Shown here one piece after another: positions 36,038 to 43,672 of a stretch of DNA of 64,000 bases. The notes beneath the pieces are model-generated. The model saw only the letters and a list, made by a program, of their open reading frames with translations. It was not told where the DNA came from and did no database searches. The DNA lies in contig JAOACR010000004.1 in the NCBI GenBank assembly GCA_026417735.1, forward strand, positions 139,001-203,000. Direction: 5' to 3'. Every line of letters starts with the position of its first letter. The stretch's first letter is position 1. The DNA comes from Kiritimatiellia bacterium. GTDB lineage: Bacteria; Verrucomicrobiota; Kiritimatiellia; PWTM01. The position numbers and the translations under genes were made by a program.

Positions 36038-36285
36038 ACACTCCCCGCGCCACCGCGATCGCGCTGGCCAGCTGCGCCACGGGCACCGACGCGGTGATGG
36101 TCGCCGCCGACACGTCCCCCCCAGTGCGCGGCCGCCTCGCCGCGATGGGGCTGGTGCCAGGCGTGCGGCTGCACGTGCTCCGAAAGGACCGTGCCGGACC
36201 CGTCGTCGTCGCGGTGCACGGTACACGGCTGGCTGTCGGTCGAAGCGTTGCGGAGCGCATTCACGTGCGGCCATGCGGCCGATGA
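36034..36285 (+). CDS. feoA: FeoA-like ferrous iron transport protein
   Basis: An 83-residue cytoplasmic SH3-like protein thought to help FeoB. The signature SPPVRGRLAAMGLVPGVRLHVLRK, with its MGLVPG turn, and the strand VAVHGTRLAVGRSVAERIHV identify it. It starts in an ATGA shared with the regulator stop and ends in another ATGA shared with feoB, so the three genes are tightly coupled. The N-terminus (ATAIALASCATGTDA) is longer than in the shortest FeoA proteins but has no signal peptide. Confidence 0.88.
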   Translation: MNTPRATAIALASCATGTDAVMVAADTSPPVRGRLAAMGLVPGVRLHVLRKDRAGPVVVAVHGTRLAVGRSVAERIHVRPCGR

Positions 36286-38348
36286 ACGGGCGCGTCGTTC
36301 GAATCGCGCTGGCCGGCAACCCGAACGTCGGCAAGACCACGCTCTTCAACCGGCTGACCGGCTCGCGCCACCGCGTCGCAAACTATCCCGGCACCACCGT
36401 GGAAACCCGAGAGGGACGCCTCCGCGCCGCTCCCGCGGACGTGGTGGTGGTGGATCTGCCGGGCACCTACGCGCTGGGCGGCTACACAGACGAGGAGCGG
36501 GTGGCGCGCGCCGCACTGACGGAACCGCCGCCGGACCTGGTGGTGCAGGTCGTCGACGCGTCCAACCTCGAACGCAATCTCTATCTGACGATGCAACTGT
36601 TCGAGGCGGGCCTGCCGGTGGTGCTGGCGCTGAACATGAGCGACGCGGCCGCCGCGCAGGGGATCGAGGTAGACCGCGCCGCGCTCGAAGCGGCACTCGG
36701 CATCCCTGTGGTGCCGACGGTGGCGCACGAGGGGCGGGGGGTCCCGGAGCTGGCCGCGACGATCTGCCGAGTGCTCCGCCAGCCGTCTCCCCCCCGCGGC
36801 CGTTCTCCCGTATACGACGAGGCGATCGAACGCGCAGTGGAAAACCTGGCCGCCACAGTGGTCCGTCCCCGACGGCCCGCAGAACCACCCCAGGTGGTCC
36901 GGTGGCGTGCGCTGCTACTGCTGGAACACGAGGGGACGACGGGGGAGCCGGCCCTGCATGATCCCGAGGTGGCGGCGGCGGTGGAGCGGGCCCGCCGGCA
37001 GGTCACCGCGGCCAGCGGTGCCACCGTCGCGGAACGGTTGGCGGCGGCCCGCTACGCGAACATCGCGCAGGTTTGTGCGCTCGCGGTGCGTCGCCAGCAG
37101 GAGCCGAACGTCACGCGTTCGGACCGACTCGATCGGGTATTGGCGCATCCGGTCTGGGGCGCACCGGTGTTCCTCGCGGTGATGTACGCGATGTTCACGC
37201 TGGTGTTCCGGCTCGGCGATCCACCGATGCGGTGGCTCGAAGCGCGGTTTGAGCAGGCCGGTGCCGCGATCCGCGCCCTCTGGCCCGACGGGCGTGCGCT
37301 CTGGGTGGAGTCGCTGCTGGTGGATGGTGTGCTCGCGGGCGTCGGCGGCGTGCTCGCCTTCGTGCCGAACATCCTGCTGCTGTTCGGTGCGATCGCGCTC
37401 CTGGAGGACAGTGGCTACCTCGCGCGCGCCGCGCTGCTGAGCGACCGGCTGATGCGCCGGATCGGGCTGCATGGGCGCAGCTTCATTCCGCTGCTGATCG
37501 GCTTCGGCTGCACCGTGCCCGCGATCCTGGCCACCCGCACGCTCGAGACGCGCCGCGACCGGCTGACGACGATGCTGATCCTGCCGCTGATCTCCTGTGG
37601 CGCCCGGCTGCCGATCTACTCGCTGCTGATTCCCGCCTTTTTCCCCCCGCGCGCACGCGCCCCCATGCTGTTTGGACTCTACCTCACTGGTATTGCGCTG
37701 GCGGTGTTGGCTGCGATGGTGCTGCGGCGCACCGTCTTCCGTGGAGATCCGGAGCCGCTGCTGCTGGAGCTGCCGCCGTACCGGCGCCCCTCGGCGCGCG
37801 CAGTGCTCGCGCACATGCTGGACCGCGGCTGGATGTACGTGCGCAAGGCCGGCACGCTGATTCTCGCCATCTCGATGGTCCTTTGGGCGCTCACCCGTTT
37901 CCCCCGCCCGCCCGCCGGAGCGCTCGAAGGTCGTTCCAGCGCGGAAGCTCGCGCGGCCGCGCTCGCCCACTCCGCCGCTGGCCGCGTCGGGCGAGCGATC
38001 GAACCGCTGCTGCGCCCGATGGGGTTCGACTGGCGCATCGGCACCGCGATGATCGGCGCGTTTGCGGCAAAGGAAGTGTTCGTCGCGCAGCTGGGCATCG
38101 TGTTCGCGGTCGGCGAGGACGACCCTGCTCCGCTGCGGGAACGGCTGCAGGCCGCATATCCGCCCCGCACCGGCTTGTGCATGATGCTGTTCATGCTGAT
38201 CGGCACCCCCTGCATGGCCACCGTCGCGGTGACCCGCCGCGAGAGCGGTTCTTGGCGATGGGCGATGCTGCAGTTCGGCGGCCTCACCGCGCTGGCCTGG
38301 CTCGTCACTACCGCCGTCAACCAGATTCTCCGGCTGCTGGGCGGTTGA
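36282..38348 (+). CDS. feoB: Ferrous iron transporter FeoB
   Basis: A 688-residue inner-membrane transporter that brings Fe(II) into the cell, with a cytoplasmic GTPase domain. G1 is GNPNVGKT at residues 12-19, followed by NYPGTTVE (G2), VVDLPGTYAL (G3) and LALNMSDAA (G4). A helical guanine-dissociation-inhibitor-like domain spans about residues 165-270. About ten membrane helices follow with the Gate motifs, including FGCTVPAILATRTLETRRDR and IGAFAAKEVF. It is somewhat shorter than E. coli FeoB (773 residues). The start shares an ATGA with feoA. No FeoC is present. A non-coding gap of 454 bases follows. Confidence 0.95.
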   Translation: MNGRVVRIALAGNPNVGKTTLFNRLTGSRHRVANYPGTTVETREGRLRAAPADVVVVDLPGTYALGGYTDEERVARAALTEPPPDLVVQVVDASNLERNLYLTMQLFEAGLPVVLALNMSDAAAAQGIEVDRAALEAALGIPVVPTVAHEGRGVPELAATICRVLRQPSPPRGRSPVYDEAIERAVENLAATVVRPRRPAEPPQVVRWRALLLLEHEGTTGEPALHDPEVAAAVERARRQVTAASGATVAERLAAARYANIAQVCALAVRRQQEPNVTRSDRLDRVLAHPVWGAPVFLAVMYAMFTLVFRLGDPPMRWLEARFEQAGAAIRALWPDGRALWVESLLVDGVLAGVGGVLAFVPNILLLFGAIALLEDSGYLARAALLSDRLMRRIGLHGRSFIPLLIGFGCTVPAILATRTLETRRDRLTTMLILPLISCGARLPIYSLLIPAFFPPRARAPMLFGLYLTGIALAVLAAMVLRRTVFRGDPEPLLLELPPYRRPSARAVLAHMLDRGWMYVRKAGTLILAISMVLWALTRFPRPPAGALEGRSSAEARAAALAHSAAGRVGRAIEPLLRPMGFDWRIGTAMIGAFAAKEVFVAQLGIVFAVGEDDPAPLRERLQAAYPPRTGLCMMLFMLIGTPCMATVAVTRRESGSWRWAMLQFGGLTALAWLVTTAVNQILRLLGG

Positions 38349-38802
38349 ATTTGCCGCCGACGTTGCCCGCCCGAGCGCATTCCACTAGCGTTGCCGCCGT
38401 GAGGCTTCGCGCGTAGTGTAGAAGCATCAGCACAAAAGGCCGCCCGTGACGCGGAAAAGGGAAACTCGAAGTCTGCGTGCGTATCGCCGCGCGGATCTCG
38501 GCATCCCCAGCAGCACTCGCACAGGCCGTCGCAGGTGGTTTGGGAGCCCTTCGGCGGGCCGCCCGTGGCTCCGCGCCGCTGATGGGAGCGAGCAGCGGTG
38601 CGCGTGGCCGGAGCATTCACCCTCGCATCGCCTTCGAGGTTTTGCCGGTGCCGCCGTCGTTGCCGGTCCCGTGGACAGTGCCGCGCGGCACAGAAACGCA
38701 GGCAGACGGGTGCTCATCGCCGACGGTGGCACCGTCCGGTGACACCATTCGGCGTCGGGGGTCGGACAGTGTGGTTTGGTCGGCGGACGGGGGAAATCAG
38801 CG
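38349..38802. other. Non-coding gap between feoB and the aldo/keto reductase gene
   Basis: Some open frames cross this stretch on both strands, but none has a recognisable domain, a good ribosome-binding site or a sensible start. I saw no tRNA, no terminator with a T-run and no long repeat. GGGGGAAA at about 38789-38796 is the ribosome-binding site of the next gene. Confidence 0.5.
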
Positions 38803-39795
38803 ATGAAGTATCGAGAGCTGGGCGACACCGGGATTCGAGTGTCCACAATCGCGCTGGGCACCTGGTCGGCGGGCGGCGGGCCGTGGTGGGGCGAGACGGA
38901 TGCGGAGGAGGCAGTACGGGCGATCCAGGCTTCCCTGGATGCGGGCGTGAACCTGATCGACACCGCGCCCATGTATGGCTTTGGCCGCGCGGAGGAGCTG
39001 ATCGCTCGGGCGATCCGTGGCCGGCGAGACCGCGTTGTACTGGCCACAAAGTGTGGGCTCTGGTGGCGCGATGAGCGCGGTAGCCCGTGGTTCGAGCATC
39101 AGGGGCGAACGATCCGCCGCTCGCTGCGGCCGGACACGATCCGACTCGAGCTGGAGGACAGCCTGCGGCGTCTGCGCGTGGACTGCATTGATCTTTACCA
39201 GACCCACTGGCCCTCAATGCCGCCGGACCTCACCCCCATCGCGGAGACGATGGCGTGTTTGCTGGAGCTCCGCGACCAGGGCAAGATCCGTGCGATCGGC
39301 GTTTCGAACGTCACGCCCGCCCAAATCGAGGAATACCTCGCGGTCGGGCCGGTTGCCGCCTGCCAGCCGCGCTATAGTCTGCTTGACCGCCGCATCGAGC
39401 GCGACCTGTTGCCGTACTGCCGCGCGCACAACATCGCAACGCTTGTCTATTCCCCGCTCGAACAGGGGCTGCTGACCGGCCGCATCGGCATGGATCGGAC
39501 GTTTGCGCCGGGTGAATACCGCAACATGATCCCGTGGTTTCGGCCGGCGAACCGACGGCGCGTGCTCGAGCTGTTGGAGGGCTGGCGCGACCTCTGCGAG
39601 GCGCACCGGTGCACGATGGGACAGCTGGTGCTGGCCTGCACGGTTGCCCAGCCGGGAATCACCTCCGCGCTGGTGGGCGCCCGCAAAGTCGCGCACGCGG
39701 AGGAAAACGCGGCCGCGGGCGATATCGAACTGACGGACGCGGAACTGGCCCGCATGCGCCGTGATGTCGAACTGCTCGGCGAGCCGGTCGAGTGA
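38803..39795 (+). CDS. Aldo/keto reductase
   Basis: A 330-residue NADPH-dependent oxidoreductase with a TIM-barrel fold. The catalytic tetrad is visible: the aspartate and tyrosine in NLIDTAPMYGFG, the lysine in VVLATKCG and the histidine in LYQTHWPS. The C-terminal ALVGARKVAHAEENAAA block binds the cofactor. The sequence is closest in style to the YajO/Gpr-like AKR group, whose substrates are various aldehydes and sugars. The ATG at 38803 follows GGGGGAAA at good spacing. It stands alone between two gaps, with no operon partner to suggest a substrate. Confidence 0.88.
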   Translation: MKYRELGDTGIRVSTIALGTWSAGGGPWWGETDAEEAVRAIQASLDAGVNLIDTAPMYGFGRAEELIARAIRGRRDRVVLATKCGLWWRDERGSPWFEHQGRTIRRSLRPDTIRLELEDSLRRLRVDCIDLYQTHWPSMPPDLTPIAETMACLLELRDQGKIRAIGVSNVTPAQIEEYLAVGPVAACQPRYSLLDRRIERDLLPYCRAHNIATLVYSPLEQGLLTGRIGMDRTFAPGEYRNMIPWFRPANRRRVLELLEGWRDLCEAHRCTMGQLVLACTVAQPGITSALVGARKVAHAEENAAAGDIELTDAELARMRRDVELLGEPVE

Positions 39796-39864
39796 CCCGT
39801 TTGGTGCTCTCGCATCGCCCCTCAGCCGCCTTTTGCGCGTCTCCGCCGGGTGCCCGCGGTGGCC

Positions 39865-39886
39865 GATCGCTTCATGATCGCTTCAG
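39865..39886. repeat. Tandem 11-base repeat
   Basis: GATCGCTTCA followed by one variable base occurs twice in direct succession in the gap before the EF-hand gene. It is too short to interpret and might be a regulator-binding site or chance. Confidence 0.4.
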
Positions 39887-39998
39887 GTTCGAGATGCGAT
39901 GATCCCGCGCGTGGCCGGCGGAGACGCGTCCCCGGAGCTGGTGTGGGAAACGGCCGGGCGGACGGCGCGGAGCCGGTCGAAGCAGAAGGAGACAAAGG

Positions 39999-40517
39999 AT
40001 GAGCGCAAAGGTGTTCGGAATCGCGACCGCGGCCGTGGGGCTGGTCGCTGCACTCGCCCAGGCCCAGGGGCCGGGTGGAGGTCCGGAACGCGGACCCGGC
40101 GGCCGACCGGGGTTCGGCCCGCCTCGGGGGCAGTTCGGTCCACCGCCCGGGTTCGTCGCGGGCGAACGCCCCGAAGGCCGCCCAATGCCGCCGCGCCCGC
40201 CGCCGCTGTTCGGCATTCTCGACCTGAACAACGACGGTGTGCTGGACGATCACGAGATTCGGGAGGCGCCCGATTCCCTGCGCAAGCTCGATCGTGACGG
40301 CGATGGGAAGGTCTCGATTCGCGAGTGCTTCGGCGCGCCGGACCGCCAGCCCGGCGGACCGGAGGCCGGCCCGCGGGGTCCGCGCGGCGACCGTGAGCGG
40401 CCCGAAGGCGAAGGCCGCCCGCGGGGACCCCGAGATCGCGAGGAACCGCGAGAGCGTCGCGGGCCGCATGGCGAAGGTGGTGACCAGCCACGGCCGGCGC
40501 GCCCGCCTGCGGAATAG
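39999..40517 (+). CDS. Exported EF-hand protein with Pro/Gly/Arg-rich low-complexity regions
   Basis: A 172-residue protein with a signal peptide (MSAKVFGIATAAVGLVAALAQA). Two calcium-binding EF-hand loops sit in the middle: DLNNDGVLDDHE (about residues 75-86) and DRDGDGKVSIRE (about 99-110). On either side are long stretches rich in Gly, Pro and Arg (for example RGPRGDRERPEGEGRPRGPR) that should be disordered. It probably binds calcium outside the cytoplasm. The ATG follows AAGGAG. A T-run terminator lies just after it, so it is a single-gene transcript. Similar EF-hand proteins with Gly/Pro/Arg-rich regions occur in PVC bacteria but their role is unknown. Confidence 0.78.
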   Translation: MSAKVFGIATAAVGLVAALAQAQGPGGGPERGPGGRPGFGPPRGQFGPPPGFVAGERPEGRPMPPRPPPLFGILDLNNDGVLDDHEIREAPDSLRKLDRDGDGKVSIRECFGAPDRQPGGPEAGPRGPRGDRERPEGEGRPRGPRDREEPRERRGPHGEGGDQPRPARPPAE

Positions 40518-40548
40518 CGCCCAACCCGCTGTTCAGATCCGTCCCGTT

Positions 40549-40587
40549 GACGGGAGGGCGGCGGAGACCGCTCTCCCGTCTTTTGTT
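40549..40587 (+). terminator. Rho-independent terminator after the EF-hand gene
   Basis: GACGGGAG at 40549-40556 pairs with CTCCCGTC at 40573-40580, with a further GCGG/CCGC pairing inside the loop. TTTTGTT follows directly at 40581-40587. It lies 31 bases after the stop and is read on the plus strand. Confidence 0.85.
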
Positions 40588-40616
40588 CCCGGTGCGCCTC
40601 CGCACGCGTGGCAGGG

Positions 40617-41126
40617 TCAGCGCCGCTCGGATGGCGGCCAGACGTCAACGACGACCCGGCGTCGTCCCCAGCGCAACGCGTCGTCGTGGGAGTAGTGGAA
40701 AAGGTCAATCGCGTACCCCCGGATCGCGCTGCCGGTGTCCTCGACCCGTCCCCAGCCGTAGCCGGGCACGCGCAGAATCGTGCCGAACGGCAGAACCGCG
40801 GGATCGGCGGCCACCGTGCCGGGGCGGGCAGGCGTGCCGGTGGCGGTGATGCCGACCGCCTTCGGCCGGCCCTTTGAGGGACCCGACGCGATCACCGGCG
40901 GACCGAGCCCGAACCACGAGCGCCGCCAGTTGCAGCAACGTCCGCAGGGACAGTACGCGGTGGCCTCGACGATCAACCGACGGGGCCGGCCGAGGTGCTC
41001 CGGCGGCACCGAAGGCTCGAACGGCGGCCCACGAACCAGCGGAGTCGCACAGCCGGCCACCAGCAGCGAGGGAACCGCCACCGCCGCTATGCGCCAGCCG
41101 GTTGCGGGTTTGTGTTTTGCGGCCAC
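40617..41126 (-). CDS. 3D-domain (MltA-like) lipoprotein
   Basis: A 169-residue protein with a hydrophobic leader ending in a lipobox (SLLVAGC), so it should be membrane-anchored. The C-terminal two thirds form a 3D (Asp-Asp-Asp) domain, as in lytic transglycosylase MltA and resuscitation-type proteins: GTVAADPAVLPFGTILRVPG, GRVEDTGSAIRGYAIDLF and HDDALRWGRR contain the three aspartates. An extra cysteine-rich stretch (YCPCGRCCN) precedes the domain. It probably trims peptidoglycan. Translation starts at a GTG (41126) near a TGTGA-N6-TCACA box that lies between it and the divergent SH3-domain gene. Confidence 0.8.
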   Translation of the reverse strand: MAAKHKPATGWRIAAVAVPSLLVAGCATPLVRGPPFEPSVPPEHLGRPRRLIVEATAYCPCGRCCNWRRSWFGLGPPVIASGPSKGRPKAVGITATGTPARPGTVAADPAVLPFGTILRVPGYGWGRVEDTGSAIRGYAIDLFHYSHDDALRWGRRRVVVDVWPPSERR

Positions 41127-41136
41127 GCGGGGTACA

Positions 41137-41152
41137 TGTGAATCAATTCACA
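41137..41152. promoter_or_regulatory. CRP/FNR-type operator (TGTGA-N6-TCACA)
   Basis: A perfect palindrome with 7-base arms, TGTGAAT and ATTCACA, and a 2-base centre. It matches the CRP consensus TGTGA-N6-TCACA in both half-sites. It is AT-rich and lies in the divergent gap between the 3D-domain lipoprotein and the SH3-domain protein. No Crp/Fnr-family gene is in the window. Confidence 0.5.
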
Positions 41153-41207
41153 AATGGCGCGTCAATACCTGCAGAGCACGGCAACGGAACATCGGGAGCT
41201 GATCGCG

Positions 41208-41693
41208 ATGCGACGGTGGTGGATGACGGCGGTGATCACACTCGCGGCCGCGTGCGGGGTGAGCGCGGGGCCAGAGACGATGAGCGTTCAAGTGCGGGTC
41301 GGGCAGGTGCGCGCATCGGCCTCGTACCTTGGTGCGGTCGTTGCGGAGCTGCCCTACGGCACCGCGGTGCAGGTGGATGCTGCCTCCAAACCCTGGATGC
41401 GCGTCCGGCTCGCCGATGGCCGCACCGGCTGGATGCACGAGTCGGCGCTGGTGCGCGGTCGGTTGCAGATGAAGGGCGGCAGCGACGTGCAGGCCGGCGC
41501 GTCGGTCGGCGAGGTCGCGCTCGCCGCGAAGGGGTTTACGCAACAGGTGGAAAAAGAGTTTCGGCGCCAGAACCCCACACTGAGCTTTGAGTGGGTGGAT
41601 CGCATGGAAAGCTACCGCGTCACGCCGGCCGAGGCGCAAGCGTTTCTGCGGACCGGCCGGCTGACGCCCGCCGCGGAGGCTTCGCGACCATGA
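41208..41693 (+). CDS. Exported bacterial SH3-domain protein
   Basis: A 161-residue protein starting at an ATG at 41208 preceded by CGGGAG, with a signal peptide (MRRWWMTAVITLAAACGVSAG). Residues about 25-85 form a bacterial SH3 (SH3_3-type) domain (SVQVRVGQVRASASYLGAVVAELPYG to GRTGWMHESALV), which usually binds peptidoglycan. The second half has no recognised domain. Its stop overlaps the start of the M48 protease in an ATGA, so the two are probably coupled and work together in the envelope. It shares a divergent gap with the 3D-domain lipoprotein gene. Confidence 0.78.
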   Translation: MRRWWMTAVITLAAACGVSAGPETMSVQVRVGQVRASASYLGAVVAELPYGTAVQVDAASKPWMRVRLADGRTGWMHESALVRGRLQMKGGSDVQAGASVGEVALAAKGFTQQVEKEFRRQNPTLSFEWVDRMESYRVTPAEAQAFLRTGRLTPAAEASRP

Positions 41694-42616
41694 ACGCAAG
41701 GGCGCGCGCTCTCATGCGTGGCATGGCCGCCGCGCTCCCACTGTTGGGCACGGCCGGCTGTCAGACGATGAAGGCCGTCAGCGAGACCGTCGCGGTCGTC
41801 GGTGTCGCGACCGGCGCGGTGACCGAGGAGCAAGCGCAGTCCATCGTCCGCACCGGTGAGGCGCTCGGCTCGGCGATGGAGCAGCTGACGCCGGAAAACG
41901 AGTACTGGATCGGCCGGGCGGTGACCGCGACGATCCTCTCGCGCTATCCGCCGCTGGACCGGCCGAACCTGAACCGCTACGTGAATCTGGTGGGTCAGAC
42001 GCTGGCGCTGTTTTCTGACCGGCCCGAGACGTTCGGTGGCTATCACTTCCTGGTGCTGGATTCCGAGGAGATCAACGCGTTCGCGGGTCCGGGCGGTCTG
42101 ATCACGGTCACGCGCGGCATGCTGCGGTTGTGCCGCACCGAGGACGAGCTCGCCGCGGTGCTCGCGCACGAGATCGGCCACGTGCAGCACCGACACGGCC
42201 TGCAGGCGATCAAGAAGAGCCGTTGGACCGGCGCGTTCACGACGATCGTCGTCGAGGCCGGCAAGACGTTGGGCGGCGCAGATCTGGCCGAGGCGGTGCG
42301 CGCGTTCGAGGGCTCGATCAGCGACGTGACGCAGACGCTCGTGAACAGCGGATATGGCCGCGCCGCGGAGCGGGAAGCCGACGCCGCCGCAGTGCGGATT
42401 CTGCGCGCGGCCGGATACGACCCGCACGCGCTGGTGACCATGCTCGACGAGATGAAACGCCGGTTGAGACCGGGCGGGCTGGACTTCGCGAAGACCCATC
42501 CCGACCCCGCCGACCGGATCCGGGACGTGCTCAAACTCATCGGCGAGGCGCGGGGAACTACAACGACGCCGGCGGAGCGACAGCGGCGGTTCGCCGCCGC
42601 AATTGCGGAGCTGTAA
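41690..42616 (+). CDS. M48-family zinc metalloprotease, lipoprotein
   Basis: A 308-residue protease of the BepA/LoiP-like M48 group, which degrade misfolded outer-membrane proteins. The leader ends in a lipobox with C24 (LLGTAGC). The metal site is HEIGH at residues 160-164, followed by the downstream glutamate in the segment AAEREADAAAVRIL. There is no TPR tail, so it is closer to YggG/LoiP than to full BepA. It starts in an ATGA overlapping the SH3 gene. It converges with the parvulin-like gene, with 37 bases between them. Confidence 0.88.
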   Translation: MNARARALMRGMAAALPLLGTAGCQTMKAVSETVAVVGVATGAVTEEQAQSIVRTGEALGSAMEQLTPENEYWIGRAVTATILSRYPPLDRPNLNRYVNLVGQTLALFSDRPETFGGYHFLVLDSEEINAFAGPGGLITVTRGMLRLCRTEDELAAVLAHEIGHVQHRHGLQAIKKSRWTGAFTTIVVEAGKTLGGADLAEAVRAFEGSISDVTQTLVNSGYGRAAEREADAAAVRILRAAGYDPHALVTMLDEMKRRLRPGGLDFAKTHPDPADRIRDVLKLIGEARGTTTTPAERQRRFAAAIAEL

Positions 42617-42653
42617 TTCTCCCCCGGACCACGAGCCGCCTGGCGACCCGCCG

Positions 42654-43577
42654 TCAGCCGCCGCCGGAGATCGCCGGGTCGGAGGGCAGGCCGATCACCT
42701 CGATCACCGCGGCTGCCCTCAGGCGATCGGCCTCTCGGCCGATGCATTCCTCCTTACGCCCGTTCCACAGGCGTTGCTCGATCTCCCGCCACACCTCCGC
42801 AAAGGGTGCCGGACCCGCCGGTCGGCGGTCCACGACCCTCACCAGGTGATGGCCGGCAGGGCTCGCAAACACCTCGCTGATGGCCCCCGGCGCGAGGCCG
42901 CCGACCGCCGTACGCAGCGCGGACGCGAGGCGTTGCATTTCCTGCCAGCCCAGATCGTCCGCGCTCAGCCATCCGCCCGCCTCACGCGTGATCGCCTCCA
43001 GCGGTTCGCCCGCGAGCCAACGCTCCCGCGCGTTGAGCAGCGCCCGTACCCGCTCGTGCGGGCCGGGCCCGCCAGGCCGTGCAGGCAGCGTGATCAGCAA
43101 CAGGCGGACCTGCTCGTCCCGCTGCAGCTCCTGCGAGTGCTCCGCGTACCAGGCGCGCAGTTCGTCGGTCGTCGGCCGCGGCACCGCCTCACAGAGCTGC
43201 TCGAAGAATCGGTCGAGCAGCAACTGTTCCGCGATCGCCTCGCGCATCTGAGCGGTCTCCGCTGCTGTCGGCTCCGGCGAACCGGGCGGCCGTTCCCGAC
43301 GCCACCGAGTCAGCGCCGACTCGATCTGAGCCGTGGGCACCGGCCCGAGGCGACGGCGGGCCTCCTCGAGCAGCAGCGTGCGCTCGATCGCGTTTTCGAC
43401 CGCGTCACGTCGAATCCGCTCCCGTTGCGCCGCCAGTTCCTCCGCGGACATCTGCACCGCATACCCGGCGCACAGCGTCCGGTACTCCGAGAGCAGACGC
43501 TCGGCGGGCAGTCGCTCACCGTTGATCCGCACTTCGACGGAAGCCAGCCAGCCCGCATCGGCCAGTTCGTTGTTCAT
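42654..43577 (-). CDS. Parvulin/SurA-like peptidyl-prolyl isomerase family protein
   Basis: A 307-residue protein with the SurA/PpiD-like layout: a long N-terminal helical chaperone region (about 1-165), then a parvulin-type domain (about 165-265). The phrases LRAWYAEHSQELQRDEQVRLLLI and GAISEVFASPAGHHLVRVVDRRPAG are characteristic. A C-terminal helix with EIEQRLWNGRKEE completes it. Unusually, the N-terminus (MNNELADAGWLASVEVRING) has no signal peptide or lipobox, although most such proteins are exported; no better upstream start is available. It may therefore be cytoplasmic. It converges with the M48 protease gene and is divergent from the LamG-like gene. Confidence 0.72.
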   Translation of the reverse strand: MNNELADAGWLASVEVRINGERLPAERLLSEYRTLCAGYAVQMSAEELAAQRERIRRDAVENAIERTLLLEEARRRLGPVPTAQIESALTRWRRERPPGSPEPTAAETAQMREAIAEQLLLDRFFEQLCEAVPRPTTDELRAWYAEHSQELQRDEQVRLLLITLPARPGGPGPHERVRALLNARERWLAGEPLEAITREAGGWLSADDLGWQEMQRLASALRTAVGGLAPGAISEVFASPAGHHLVRVVDRRPAGPAPFAEVWREIEQRLWNGRKEECIGREADRLRAAAVIEVIGLPSDPAISGGG

Positions 43578-43672
43578 GCTCGCACATTGGCGAAGCGATC
43601 GACGCCGCGCAAGCCCGGCCGCGCCGCGGTGCCGCTTGCGGCGATCCCGTCGGTGAGGGAAGAATCCGGGTG

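Noticed and set aside
38349-38802. A small gene in the gap after feoB
   Set aside because: Frames of about 100 codons exist on both strands, but none has a domain, ribosome-binding site or credible start.
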